A stretch of DNA of 38,174 bases from an uncultured Peptococcaceae bacterium. GTDB taxonomy: Bacteria > Bacillota > Peptococcia > Peptococcales > Peptococcaceae. Below the pieces are notes generated by a model. The model ran no database searches. It had not been told where the DNA came from and worked only from the letters and a program-made list of their open reading frames with translations. The translations under genes and the position numbers were made by a program. Positions 23,357 through 31,589 of the stretch are shown here, piece after piece. How positions within the stretch are numbered: position 1 is the first letter of the stretch; each line of letters starts with the position of its first letter. The stretch spans positions 1 through 38,174 of the forward strand of contig CABUKW010000010.1 in assembly GCA_902492275.1 (NCBI GenBank), written 5' to 3'.

Positions 23357-24151
23357 TTATGCCTGAAAGGTGCGGTCAAACCGTTGACTGAGCGGTTCTC
23401 CGGTAAAAAAGCTGCTGTAGTATTCCACCATCACCTGCCGGGCTTCGGTAAGGGAAAACTGATAGAACTCCATTAATTTTTGGTTGCTTTCCCGGCATAA
23501 AGGGTTGGGCACTGGATTGACAATTAAACCGCCCAAAAGCTGTTCTGTATGGGTGAGCCGCAGAATGCGGCGGATGGTGTATCGTTTGGAGGGCGTAGGG
23601 CTCACTAGTAAACGATGATAAAATTTCATGGAACGCAGACCATAATAGATTTGCTCCGGCGTTAGGGGCACAAAAATCTGCGCGATAATGCGGGACAATT
23701 CCTTATCCACCGGCAAATGGTCGGTGGCGTTGGTGTTTAACGGGTCGATATGCTGCTGCACCATTAGCATGCGGTCAAATTCGGTTTCCATTTCCACATG
23801 GGAAACCTTACCGTCTTTGATTTTTGGATAAATGTAGCCGTGGCAGTTGCTGTCCAAAATAAAGTGACAGAGAAAGCCTAAGGTGTAGGCCAAAAGCCGG
23901 GGGTCCTGCTGGTGCAGGCTGACCGTATCCCGCGCCTGTTCAAAAAAATAACGGGCCGGAAATTTGTGCATCTGAAAGCCTACGCGGGAAACCGAATGGG
24001 GCAGGAAGGGACGGTAATAAAAAATAATGTCTGGGCCATGCTGGCCAATCTGATATAATTTTAAATTAGGCTGGATAATTTGCTGCAAATAATCGGGCAG
24101 TGTGGGCAATAGCTGCTGTCCAAATAGATAATGGGCAAAATTCGATGGCAT
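23357..24151 (-). CDS. Zinc-dependent phospholipase C family protein
   Basis: A 264-residue protein of the zinc-dependent phospholipase C/S1-P1-like family found in many clostridia. It starts MPSNFAHYLFGQ and carries GQHGPDIIFYY and YTLGFLCHFILDSNCHGYIYP, with His and Asp residues placed to bind three zinc ions (also HVEMETEFD). No signal peptide is visible, unlike the secreted toxin members, so it probably acts inside the cell on an unknown phosphoester. The start at 24151 follows GGAGG at 8 bases; the 8-residue extension to 24175 lacks a ribosome site. It is transcribed alone, away from tatA. Confidence 0.85.
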   Translation of the reverse strand: MPSNFAHYLFGQQLLPTLPDYLQQIIQPNLKLYQIGQHGPDIIFYYRPFLPHSVSRVGFQMHKFPARYFFEQARDTVSLHQQDPRLLAYTLGFLCHFILDSNCHGYIYPKIKDGKVSHVEMETEFDRMLMVQQHIDPLNTNATDHLPVDKELSRIIAQIFVPLTPEQIYYGLRSMKFYHRLLVSPTPSKRYTIRRILRLTHTEQLLGGLIVNPVPNPLCRESNQKLMEFYQFSLTEARQVMVEYYSSFFTGEPLSQRFDRTFQA

Positions 24152-24291
24152 TGACCATTCCTCCAATCCATGCATTTACTATAATACTTTTTTGTAATAA
24201 TACTATGAAGTTTATGTAAAGGTTTCAAAAAATATTTTAACCAGCTCCCAGTATTTTTACAATGACAATTCTAGCAAAATAACAAGGGCTA

Positions 24292-24300
24292 TGGTATAAT
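24292..24300 (+). promoter_or_regulatory. Extended -10 promoter of tatA
   Basis: TGGTATAAT is a perfect extended -10 element. It lies 86 bases before the tatA start. The -35 region at 17 bases is poor, as is common with extended -10 promoters. Confidence 0.65.
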
Positions 24301-24385
24301 AAAAACCGTTCGTATGATATGCAGCAGTTTCATAGCTGCTGCTTCAAGAAGAAAAGAGATATTTTCAAAAATGGAGGTTTTCAAC

Positions 24386-24673
24386 ATGTTTAATATTGGG
24401 CCAACCGAATTAATTTTGGTCTTGGGCGTCGCGTTGATTGTTTTTGGTCCCGGCAAGCTGCCCGAATTGGGCCAGGCTTTGGGCAAAACAATCCGTGAAT
24501 TTAAAGGCGCAGTCAACAATATTGATGCAGATATTAAAAAAGATTTGGGCGACATCAAAACAGAGGTACAGGAAGTGAAAGAAGCTGTTGATGTGCGCTC
24601 TGCTGTGCAGGATATTCAGGACGATATCAAAAATGCCGTAAAAATCGACTTGGACAAGACGGAAGAAAAATAA
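24386..24673 (+). CDS. tatA: Sec-independent translocase protein TatA
   Basis: A 95-residue TatA/E protein that forms the pore-like complex for export of folded proteins. The N-terminal helix (FNIGPTELILVLGVALIVFG) contains the conserved Glu, followed by the FGPGKLPELGQALGKTIREFKGA hinge and amphipathic helix, and an acidic C-terminal tail rich in Asp, Lys and Glu heptad-like repeats. The start follows ATGGAGG. No tatB is seen, so TatA probably serves both roles, as is usual in Bacillota. tatC lies downstream. Confidence 0.94.
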   Translation: MFNIGPTELILVLGVALIVFGPGKLPELGQALGKTIREFKGAVNNIDADIKKDLGDIKTEVQEVKEAVDVRSAVQDIQDDIKNAVKIDLDKTEEK

Positions 24674-24801
24674 ACTTATTCAGGGTGCATTGCGGCGGGA
24701 ACGGTGAGAAGCCGTAAAAAACAGAACTTTACAGATTCGGTTACAATCAAAATTTAGGCAGCGCTCGCAGGCAGGGTTGCAGACAGAAGTTGGTGAACTT
24801 A

Positions 24802-25554
24802 ATGAGTGAAAAAGATGAAAAATATGCGCCGATGCTGGAGCATCTGGATGAGTTGCGCACAAGACTGATTCGCTGTGTGTTGGCGTTGCTGCTGGGTATG
24901 GTAATTTGTTTAGCATTGTTTCAGCAGCAACTGGCAGATATCATTATGGGGCCGTTTATGGCATTGGATCAGAGCCTGGTATATACGGGGCCGGCAGAGG
25001 GTTTTTTATTTAATTTAAAAATTGCGCTGCTAGGTGGCTGTGTGCTGGCCAGTCCAGTGATTATCTGGCAGATTATGCGCTTTATTTTACCGGCGCTGTA
25101 CAGCAATGAGAAAAAAATATTTTTCATTATGACTTTTTTCGGGATTGTATTATTTGTAGGTGGCGTTTGTTTTGGTTACTTCCTGGTGCTGCAGCCGGTT
25201 ATGGAAACTTTGATTCGTCTGGCTGGTACGGAACTGATCCCAATGATTACGGCTGGTTCTTATATGTCTTTTGTGTTGGGGTTCTTAATTCCCTTTGGGC
25301 TGGTGTTTGAAATCCCCATGATTGTTTATTTTCTGACCATGGTGGGGATTATCAATCCGACCATGCTGACCAAAAACCGCAAATATGTATTACTGGTGGT
25401 GCTGATTTTGGCCGCGATGCTGACGCCGCCCGATATTGTCAGTCAGCTTTGCCTGGCAGCGCCGATGATGCTGTTGTATGAGATTGGAATTCAAATTTCC
25501 CGTTTTGTTTATAAACGGAAACAGAAAAAAGAAGCAAAGAAAAATCAAGCATAG
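24802..25554 (+). CDS. tatC: Sec-independent translocase protein TatC
   Basis: A 250-residue six-helix membrane protein that recognises twin-arginine signal peptides. Conserved features include the N-terminal MLEHLDELRTRLIR, the P-x-x-x-F-type YTGPAEGFLFNLKIAL periplasmic segment, FGLVFEIPMIVYFL and ILAAMLTPPDIVSQ. The Lys-rich C-terminus is cytoplasmic. The start is uncertain: the ATG at 24802 has only a weak site (GGTG), and in-frame TTG 24790 and GTG 24793 are also possible. It is separated from tatA by 128 bases with no clear terminator, so the two are likely one operon. Confidence 0.93.
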   Translation: MSEKDEKYAPMLEHLDELRTRLIRCVLALLLGMVICLALFQQQLADIIMGPFMALDQSLVYTGPAEGFLFNLKIALLGGCVLASPVIIWQIMRFILPALYSNEKKIFFIMTFFGIVLFVGGVCFGYFLVLQPVMETLIRLAGTELIPMITAGSYMSFVLGFLIPFGLVFEIPMIVYFLTMVGIINPTMLTKNRKYVLLVVLILAAMLTPPDIVSQLCLAAPMMLLYEIGIQISRFVYKRKQKKEAKKNQA

Positions 25555-25586
25555 AGCAGGTTTACTATATTTAAGGAGGTATTTTT

Positions 25587-26774
25587 ATGGGAGTATTGGT
25601 GAATGTGGGCAGTATTATGGGAAAAGATATTTTAAATCTGGCAGATGGCACCATGATTGGGAAGGTGTGCGGCGTGGCGCTGACACCGGACAATAAAGTG
25701 GCGGGACTGAAAGTGAAAGAAAAGAAATTTATGGGCAATGTCAATATTGTTCCTTTTGAAAGTGTAAAGGCTTTCGGTGCTACCATCACCTTAAACGATA
25801 TTGACGGCGCTGCCTGTGCAGAAATCCGCGACGCCATCGGCAAAAATGTAATTACTGCCGACGGCAATCTGCTGGGCCGGGTAGAAGAACTGGCCTTTGA
25901 TTCGGAAAGCGGTCAGGTGGCGGAAATCGTCATCAAAGGTGAATTGATGGAAACCATGGTTGGCGGACGGGGCATTTTACCCGGCGAAAAAATCGTCAGC
26001 TTCGGGAAAGATGTGGTGGTAGCGGCAGAAAATATCACCGCAGAGGATTTCCACATTCCTGCAGAAGAATTTTATGGCGATTGGAAAACGATGGATGAAG
26101 TGTTGGAAGAGATTGATTCTGCCGATGATGTATCCTTTGATGAAGACGGTTTTGAACAGCAGAACGAAGAAGAACAGGTGGAAAGTACCATCGAAGGGAT
26201 CACCAAGACCATGGAGGATGCTTTCAATAAATTAAAGGACGAAGTGACCAGCGATAAATTTAAAGAACAGACAGACCGGTTTATTGACCGGTTCGGTGAT
26301 GAAGCCAAGAATTTGTTTAATGAAATGCGGCTGTGGGTAAAAAATATCGATACCGATGGTTTGAAAGAAGATATTAAGAGCAAGATTAACCGCCGGGAAG
26401 AGCCGGAAGATGTGCTGGCAGCCGATTTGGTAGCCCAGTTGGAGGATTTGACCGTAGAAAAACCGGTGTTGGATGAAGACGGTAACGTCATTGTATGGCC
26501 TGGACAGATTATTGGTAAAGAAGAAGTTAAAACAGCGCTGCGCTGCGGCAAATTGCAGGATTTGTTAGATTTGGCCACAGTGTCTTTGTTGGAAGAACGT
26601 GAAACCGCTGCAGAAGCGGCAGAAGACATCACAGAGCCAACAGTAGAAACGGTAGAAGATACTGCGGTGAAGGAAGCAGAAGAAGAACAGCCAGTTTCGG
26701 AAGAAGATGCGGCTTTTATTGCTGAAGAAGCTGCTAAAATGGAAGAAGCTGAAGAAAAGAAACCGGAAGCATAA
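25587..26774 (+). CDS. PRC-barrel domain protein with acidic C-terminal region
   Basis: A 395-residue protein that starts with two PRC-barrel domains (about 1-75, with DGTMIGKVCGVALTPDNKVAG, and 85-160, with DGNLLGRVEELAFDSESGQV). PRC barrels bind proteins or RNA in diverse roles. A charged, helical acidic stretch (about 170-275) follows, then a compact segment (DEDGNVIVWPGQIIGKEEV, about 310-345) and a very acidic Glu/Ala tail. There is no signal peptide or membrane helix, so it should be cytoplasmic. It follows tatC by 32 bases with a strong AAGGAGG site. The function is not known to me; a scaffold role near the envelope is a guess from the neighbours. Confidence 0.8.
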   Translation: MGVLVNVGSIMGKDILNLADGTMIGKVCGVALTPDNKVAGLKVKEKKFMGNVNIVPFESVKAFGATITLNDIDGAACAEIRDAIGKNVITADGNLLGRVEELAFDSESGQVAEIVIKGELMETMVGGRGILPGEKIVSFGKDVVVAAENITAEDFHIPAEEFYGDWKTMDEVLEEIDSADDVSFDEDGFEQQNEEEQVESTIEGITKTMEDAFNKLKDEVTSDKFKEQTDRFIDRFGDEAKNLFNEMRLWVKNIDTDGLKEDIKSKINRREEPEDVLAADLVAQLEDLTVEKPVLDEDGNVIVWPGQIIGKEEVKTALRCGKLQDLLDLATVSLLEERETAAEAAEDITEPTVETVEDTAVKEAEEEQPVSEEDAAFIAEEAAKMEEAEEKKPEA

Positions 26775-26917
26775 AAGTGGTATGGTTCTTTCAGAAGAAA
26801 ACGGCTTCGCTATTTCTATGTGGATATCCGCGCTTCGGGCGTGTGCGGGGCGCGGAAACGGACAACAAAAGAAACAGAATGACAAAATATAGCAAAGAAT
26901 TATAAGGGGTGTTATTT

Positions 26918-27148
26918 ATGCAGGATGTAGTAACATTAAAGGATTTGCCGCTGGGACAAATGGGAGAAATCGTGTCATTATCAGAAGAACACAAAAATGC
27001 CATCTATCAGGAATTTGGCGCCGGTGTAGGCATGACGGTTATGATTCTGCATAAAGCGGTGGATTGGCTGGTGCAGATTGGCTACAGTCAGGTGGATATG
27101 GGCAGCAAATATTTGCAGCATATCAAGGTGAAGCCGGTTACATTGTAA
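26918..27148 (+). CDS. Small FeoA-like domain protein
   Basis: A 76-residue protein with an SH3-like FeoA pattern: TLKDLPLGQMGEIVSLS at the start, GVGMTVMILHKAVDWLVQIGYSQVDMG in the middle, and HIKVKPV as the closing strand. In iron-transport loci FeoA assists FeoB, but no feoB lies nearby, and such lone domains often have other roles. The start at 26918 follows AAGGGGTG; the ORF can begin 3 codons earlier without a better site. It is followed by a terminator. Confidence 0.6.
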   Translation: MQDVVTLKDLPLGQMGEIVSLSEEHKNAIYQEFGAGVGMTVMILHKAVDWLVQIGYSQVDMGSKYLQHIKVKPVTL

Positions 27149-27178
27149 ATAGACAGAATTGTGTGAATCAAATCTATA

Positions 27179-27228
27179 AAAAGGACTGCCGCGTAACGGA
27201 AAATAACCGTTATGCGGCAGTCTTTGTT
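27179..27228 (+). terminator. Terminator of the tat-PRC-FeoA-like group
   Basis: An imperfect 19-bp stem (27181-27199 with 27207-27225; CTGCCGCGTAACGG against CCGTTATGCGGCAG) with a 7-base loop and TTTGTTTG tail. Confidence 0.88.
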
Positions 27229-27257
27229 TGCGTGGGGAATGTTTGCAATGAATTTGA

Positions 27258-27286
27258 ATGACAAGTTATCTATTTTTCTGTATAAT
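27258..27286 (+). promoter_or_regulatory. Promoter upstream of the DUF3870 gene
   Basis: ATGACA (27258-27263), a 17-base spacer and a perfect TATAAT (27281-27286). It starts a 250-base leader in front of the DUF3870 gene, which holds one tiny frame. Confidence 0.7.
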
Positions 27287-27379
27287 ATGTGTAGAAAAAT
27301 ACTGAAAAGGCTAAGAAAAACGGTCATGAAAATGACATTGTGGTGAAACCAATACGTGAAGGAAGGAGAGCAGTTTTTA

Positions 27380-27442
27380 GTGTTGCAGGAGACAATGATT
27401 ATTATTTTTTACAGTTATTACGGATTGCTCAGAAGTTTGTAA
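27380..27442 (+). CDS. Possible 20-residue hydrophobic leader peptide
   Basis: A GTG-started frame of 20 codons follows GGAAGGAGAG by 9 bases. The peptide has a hydrophobic, aromatic core (MIIIFYSYYGLL). It lies in the leader of the DUF3870 transcript and could be a leader peptide or small toxin-like membrane peptide. The good ribosome site is the only strong support. Confidence 0.3.
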   Translation: MLQETMIIIFYSYYGLLRSL

Positions 27443-27544
27443 TAAACTGATACACAAATGTGAAAAAGAAATATGTCTTATATATTTTAGCAGGAGAAAT
27501 GTGAATTTTTGTTTGTTATTAATTTATAGAGAGGTGAGAAAAGC

Positions 27545-27871
27545 ATGGGAAGTTTAGTGGATAAATATATATTGATAGGAGGTTCTGCCAATCCGCCAAA
27601 AGAGACAGGCGTTCATACACAGTACAATGTAATAAGCGTGAGTTTATATATTAACCGCAAGACGCATTTGATTGAAAAAGCGAAATTAAATGTACCTTCA
27701 GAACTAACACAGGCTTATGTGGCCGATCTATTAGTGGGATACTGTTTATTAGATTCGCCTGAAGATTTGTATCAGACCATTCGAGAAAATGTTTTGCTTA
27801 CATCAACAAATGCGATTATTCAAGCACTTAAGGTAGCATTTTCTCGATATCGAGATAAAGTCGGTTTTTAA
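27545..27871 (+). CDS. DUF3870 domain protein
   Basis: A 108-residue protein of the DUF3870 type, with the typical start YILIGGSANPPKETG and the V-S-L-Y-I-N strand, then NVPSELTQAYVADLLVGYCL and the C-terminal TNAIIQALKVAFSRYRDK helix. The function of the family is unknown. It precedes the glycyl radical enzyme gene by 240 bases, a promoter and an attenuator-like leader, so it may be a regulatory or accessory member of the same pathway. GAGAGGTGAG lies before the ATG. No terminator separates its stop from the next promoter. Confidence 0.82.
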   Translation: MGSLVDKYILIGGSANPPKETGVHTQYNVISVSLYINRKTHLIEKAKLNVPSELTQAYVADLLVGYCLLDSPEDLYQTIRENVLLTSTNAIIQALKVAFSRYRDKVGF

Positions 27872-27882
27872 GAAAATAACAG

Positions 27883-27911
27883 TTGACAGAGTAAATGATT
27901 CGTAGTATACT
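27883..27911 (+). promoter_or_regulatory. Promoter of the glycyl radical operon
   Basis: A perfect TTGACA (27883-27888), 17 bases, TATACT (27906-27911). The predicted transcript start, about 27918, falls at the first stem of the structured leader. Confidence 0.85.
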
Positions 27912-27915
27912 AAAC

Positions 27916-28026
27916 GTAAGTAGAAAACATATGAATTTATAAATTTTATAGTCGGGAGACTTACTAATACTAAAATAAATTGTGCTTAACCAGTGCAGTT
28001 ATTCTTTTAGTGTTTATAAAGAAGTC
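27916..28026 (+). promoter_or_regulatory. Structured 5' leader of the glycyl radical operon (riboswitch/attenuator candidate)
   Basis: Before the terminator the leader can fold into two helices. P1 pairs GTAAGT (27916-27921) with ACTTAC (27959-27964), enclosing a hairpin around AATTTATAAATT. P2 pairs ACTAAAA (27969-27975) with TTTTAGT (28005-28011), with an inner TGC/GCA stem. I do not recognise a known riboswitch class, and no T-box sequence or leader peptide is seen. Confidence 0.6.
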
Positions 28027-28083
28027 AAAGCCCAAATAATCATTGAGACGTTTTGTCTTTGTGGTTATTTGGGCTTTTTTATT
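28027..28083 (+). terminator. Terminator inside the glycyl radical leader
   Basis: A 13-bp perfect stem AAAGCCCAAATAA/TTATTTGGGCTTT (28027-28039 with 28065-28077) and a T run. It ends 28 bases before the glycyl radical enzyme start codon, downstream of its promoter. Expression therefore requires read-through or antitermination. Confidence 0.9.
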
Positions 28084-28111
28084 TATTTTTATAAATTTAG
28101 GAGGAATGAAA

Positions 28112-30577
28112 ATGACATGTTGTGTGTTAAGTCCACAGGAAGAACGATTGAAGAATGCTAAAGTAGCGAATCCGAGAGAACGAACGAATGCATTGTTAAA
28201 GGGATTTCGGGAGCAAACGCCAAGAATTGATACGCAAAGGGCGGTACTATTTACTGAATCTATGCAACAAACAGAAGCCTATCCACTGAATCTGCGCTGG
28301 GCAAAGGCATTGAAACATATTTGTGAAAATATTGATGTAGTAATTCAGGATCATGAATTAATTGTCGGTACTTGCGGCGGTCCAGGTCGTTATGCAATTT
28401 TATATCCAGAGTTACGGGCTGGCTGGTACGAAAAAGGATTACCTGATACTCAAAAAAAGGATGCTTTTGACATTTCAGATGAAGCAATCAAAGAAATTAT
28501 GGAAAAGGTTGTTCCTTATTGGAAAGGCAGAACCAGTCATGAGATGTATTTGGCCATTATGGATCCAGAAACGAGAGCGATTATTTATGGCGATGATGAT
28601 TATGGTTCTACTGGCATGATGCAGGATAATGCTAATGTTAGCTCTTGCCTGAATTGGCCTGGCAATTATGATTATGTGATGAGTCACGGACTAAATGCAA
28701 TTCGGGAAGAGGCAGAAGAAAAGTTAAAAGCAATCAGGAGCACTCTGAAGGAGAACCATTACGAAAAAATTCCTTATCTACAGGCAGAAATTGAAACGTG
28801 TGATGCAATGGAGATTTTGGCCAAACGCTATGCTGATAAAGCAAGAGAAATGGCAGCAGTGGAAGCAGATATGAAAAGAAAAGCAGAATTAGAACAAATT
28901 GCGAAAAACTGTGAGTGGGTTCCGATGCATGCACCAAGAAATTTCTGGGAGGGCTTGCAATGCCAATGGTTTGTGCAGATGGGCTATAAATTAGAACAAC
29001 AAATTTCGGGTGGAATCGGTTCTGGGCGTATTGATCAATACATGTATCCATTGTACAAGAAAGATATAGAAAGCGGTATGCTTGACGAGGAACGCGCATT
29101 GGAATTGTTGGATTGCCTCTGGCTGAAGATTGCCAGCAATGTTATTTTTAACGCAACAAATGCCGGAAATTTTTGGGAGGGCCATGCACATTTTGAACAG
29201 GTCGTTGTTGGTGGTCAAACACCTCAAGGACAGGATGCTTGTAATGAACTAACTTATTTGATAATCCGCTCTAAGCGTGAGTTGCCAATTACTTACCCAG
29301 ACTTAGCGGTACGGTTACATTCTTGTTCGCCTAATGAATTATTACGTGCTTGTGCTGAGCTTATCAAAGATGGAACAGGGTTTCCAAAATTTTTTAATGA
29401 TGAAGAAATTATTCCGGTCATGCTGCAGAACGGTTGTACGATGGAAGAAGCGCGAAATTATTGTGGTGCTGGTTGTACAGAAATGCGTGCTCCAGAGAGA
29501 GACTGCTATCTGCCATTAGGCGGTCATTGTAATTTAGCAGCGGCACTGGAGATGGCAATGAGCGATGGGTGGGTACACTATGGCGGCACGCATTATGAGA
29601 AGAAAATTGATATGCCCATTCCATCGAATCAAATTACATCCTATGAGGATATTTTAAAGAATTTGAAAGTAGCAGTTAATTATTATACAGATCATTTTAC
29701 TAAAAGACAAACTGCGATGGAATTAACTGATCCACAACGTTTGGCGGCTCCTTTTATGTCTATGTTACATCCAATTGCTCATAAGGCTATGATGGACATT
29801 CATCAGAGAAATATTCCCGGCGGTATCTACCATGATACTGGTAACGCTACATTTAATGGCTTTGGCACAGTGGCAGAATCGTTGGCCGCAATGAAAAAGG
29901 TTGTATTTGAGGATAAAAAGATCAGTTTTTCAACTTTGAAAAAAGCATTAGAAGTGGATTTTAAAGGCTATGAACCAATTCAACAAATGCTATTAAATGC
30001 GCCGAAATATGGAAACAATGATGCTTATGCTGATGAGGTAGCTCGTGAGTTAGATGCTTTGATTTTAAATACGGTAAAAGAAAATAAAACAACTTACGGC
30101 AATCAATATGTGAAATTTGTACCGATTACTTCCCATGTTGGCATGGGGCATAAAACTATTGCCACACCAAATGGCAGAAATGCTGGTGTAGCATTATCCG
30201 AAGGAATTTCACCAACGCAGGGCGTTGATGTAGAAGGCCCAATTGCTACGTTGATGTCTATTAAAAATGCTATGAGCCGTGTCCATTCAAATAGTGCTTC
30301 ACGATTATTAAATATGAAACTTAGTCCGCAAGCGGTAGCTGGTGAAAAAGGTACGCAGGATTTAATGAGAATTTTACGTACATGGGTGGATTTGAAACTA
30401 TGGCATATTCAATTTGCTGTGATAAATCGTGACACGTTGCTGAAAGCGCAGGAAAAGCCAGAAGAGTATAAAAATCTGATTGTACGTGTGGCGGGCTATA
30501 GCGCATATTTTACTGATTTGAGTCCGGGATTGCAGACAGAAATTATTAATCGAACGGAGCATGAAGTGGCTATGTAA
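28112..30577 (+). CDS. Glycyl radical enzyme (GCxE type, eliminase/lyase-like)
   Basis: An 821-residue oxygen-sensitive enzyme of the pyruvate formate-lyase-like superfamily. The thiyl Cys455 is in AGCTEMRAPERD, with Glu457 two residues later. This C-x-E pattern marks the eliminases and some decarboxylases (choline lyase, diol and hydroxyproline dehydratases, isethionate and dihydroxypropanesulfonate lyases), and not pyruvate formate-lyase, which has CC. The glycyl radical is Gly795 in RVAGYSAYF. An extra Cys451 lies next to the active site. The N-terminal region has PRIDTQRAVLFTES and PGRYAILYPELRAGW. The substrate is unknown; an anion is suggested by the permease gene nearby. The activase follows. 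The start at 28112 has AGGAGG; upstream frame codons lie in the terminator. Confidence 0.92.
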   Translation: MTCCVLSPQEERLKNAKVANPRERTNALLKGFREQTPRIDTQRAVLFTESMQQTEAYPLNLRWAKALKHICENIDVVIQDHELIVGTCGGPGRYAILYPELRAGWYEKGLPDTQKKDAFDISDEAIKEIMEKVVPYWKGRTSHEMYLAIMDPETRAIIYGDDDYGSTGMMQDNANVSSCLNWPGNYDYVMSHGLNAIREEAEEKLKAIRSTLKENHYEKIPYLQAEIETCDAMEILAKRYADKAREMAAVEADMKRKAELEQIAKNCEWVPMHAPRNFWEGLQCQWFVQMGYKLEQQISGGIGSGRIDQYMYPLYKKDIESGMLDEERALELLDCLWLKIASNVIFNATNAGNFWEGHAHFEQVVVGGQTPQGQDACNELTYLIIRSKRELPITYPDLAVRLHSCSPNELLRACAELIKDGTGFPKFFNDEEIIPVMLQNGCTMEEARNYCGAGCTEMRAPERDCYLPLGGHCNLAAALEMAMSDGWVHYGGTHYEKKIDMPIPSNQITSYEDILKNLKVAVNYYTDHFTKRQTAMELTDPQRLAAPFMSMLHPIAHKAMMDIHQRNIPGGIYHDTGNATFNGFGTVAESLAAMKKVVFEDKKISFSTLKKALEVDFKGYEPIQQMLLNAPKYGNNDAYADEVARELDALILNTVKENKTTYGNQYVKFVPITSHVGMGHKTIATPNGRNAGVALSEGISPTQGVDVEGPIATLMSIKNAMSRVHSNSASRLLNMKLSPQAVAGEKGTQDLMRILRTWVDLKLWHIQFAVINRDTLLKAQEKPEEYKNLIVRVAGYSAYFTDLSPGLQTEIINRTEHEVAM

Positions 30578-30596
30578 TGTTGCAGCAGTATGAAAG

Positions 30597-30623
30597 CTAG
30601 AGCTGTAGCTAATACAGCTCTAG
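30597..30623 (+). other. Intercistronic stem-loop after the glycyl radical gene
   Basis: An 11-bp perfect stem CTAGAGCTGTA/TACAGCTCTAG with a 5-base loop and no T run, between the enzyme and activase genes. It is better suited to protect or process mRNA than to stop transcription, which would keep enzyme levels above activase levels. Confidence 0.6.
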
Positions 30624-30651
30624 TACATATACAAAAGAAAGGGGGGAAACC

Positions 30652-31566
30652 ATGACTTTGATGAAAGGAAGGATTTTCAATATACAAAGATTTTCTGTAC
30701 ATGATGGACCAGAGATTCGGGATTTGATTTTTTTTAAGGGATGTCCATTGCGGTGTGCTTGGTGCTCTAATCCAGAATCACAGAGTTTTGAAAAACAGAT
30801 TGCGTATCGGAGAAATAAATGTATTGGTTGCGGCTATTGTATTACAAGCTGTCCAACAGGTGCATTGTCTCGTTGCACTGATGGTAAAGTATTTGTAGAT
30901 AAAGGAAAGTGTGTCAATTGTGGTACTTGTGTAGACGTATGTTGTGCAAAAGCCATGCACTTGTTCGGCGAAGATTATACAGTAGAGGAATTGTACCGTA
31001 AAGTGCATAACCAGAATAACTCTTGGCGGTGCAATGGAGGCATCACGTTAAGCGGGGGAGAAGTAATGGCGCAAGCTGATTTTGTCGCTGCTTTTTTGAA
31101 AAAAAATAAGATGATGGGTGTTCATACAGCAATTGAAACTAGTTTATATGCGCCTTGGGAAACAGTAAGAGAAGTTGTACAGTATTGTGATTTAATATTT
31201 TGTGATTGCAAGTTCTATGATGCGGAATTGCATAAGCGATGGACGGGTGTGGATAATACTGTTATTAAGGAAAACATTGTACGTGTAAAACAGGAGTTTC
31301 CAAATATAGAGTTGATCGTTCGAACTCCCGTTATTCCGGGTATTAATGATCAGAAAGAAGAATTAGATAAAATTGTGAGATTTTTAAAAGAGGTTTCTGG
31401 TTTGAGTGATTATGAATTATTGCCGTTCCATAATTATGGGAGTGGAAAATATCAGCAGCTTTGTATGACGTATGGATTAACTGATGTAGTAGCACCAGAC
31501 AAAAAGATGTTATCGACGTTGAATAATGAATTTAGACGAGAGTTAAAATTACCTGAGCGATTTTGA
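30652..31566 (+). CDS. Glycyl radical enzyme activase (radical SAM)
   Basis: A 304-residue radical SAM enzyme that installs the radical on the glycine of the enzyme encoded just upstream. The SAM cluster motif is GCPLRCAWCSNPE (CX3CX2C). Two further 4Fe-4S sets of ferredoxin type follow: CIGCGYCITSCP and CVNCGTCVDVCC. ITLSGGEVMAQ is the SAM-binding GGE motif. The usual HDGPGIRT is here HDGPEIRDLIFFKGC, with Glu and Asp in place of Gly and Thr, which is unusual. The start follows GGGGGGAAACC; it is 74 bases from the enzyme gene, in one operon. Confidence 0.94.
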   Translation: MTLMKGRIFNIQRFSVHDGPEIRDLIFFKGCPLRCAWCSNPESQSFEKQIAYRRNKCIGCGYCITSCPTGALSRCTDGKVFVDKGKCVNCGTCVDVCCAKAMHLFGEDYTVEELYRKVHNQNNSWRCNGGITLSGGEVMAQADFVAAFLKKNKMMGVHTAIETSLYAPWETVREVVQYCDLIFCDCKFYDAELHKRWTGVDNTVIKENIVRVKQEFPNIELIVRTPVIPGINDQKEELDKIVRFLKEVSGLSDYELLPFHNYGSGKYQQLCMTYGLTDVVAPDKKMLSTLNNEFRRELKLPERF

Positions 31567-31589
31567 CCGCGAGAAAGAAGGTTATTGTT

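Noticed and set aside
26707..26892. A small Lys-rich frame over the end of the PRC-barrel gene
   Set aside because: It is the shadow of the acidic Glu/Ala tail in another frame and has no separate ribosome site.
27916..28026. T-box or known riboswitch in the glycyl radical leader
   Set aside because: No T-box AGGGTGGNACCGCG sequence and no class consensus that I can recognise; called only as a structured leader.
28112..30577. Pyruvate formate-lyase or choline TMA-lyase
   Set aside because: The active site has a single Cys followed by T-E, not Cys-Cys; and no microcompartment or choline operon genes are present. The substrate is left open.
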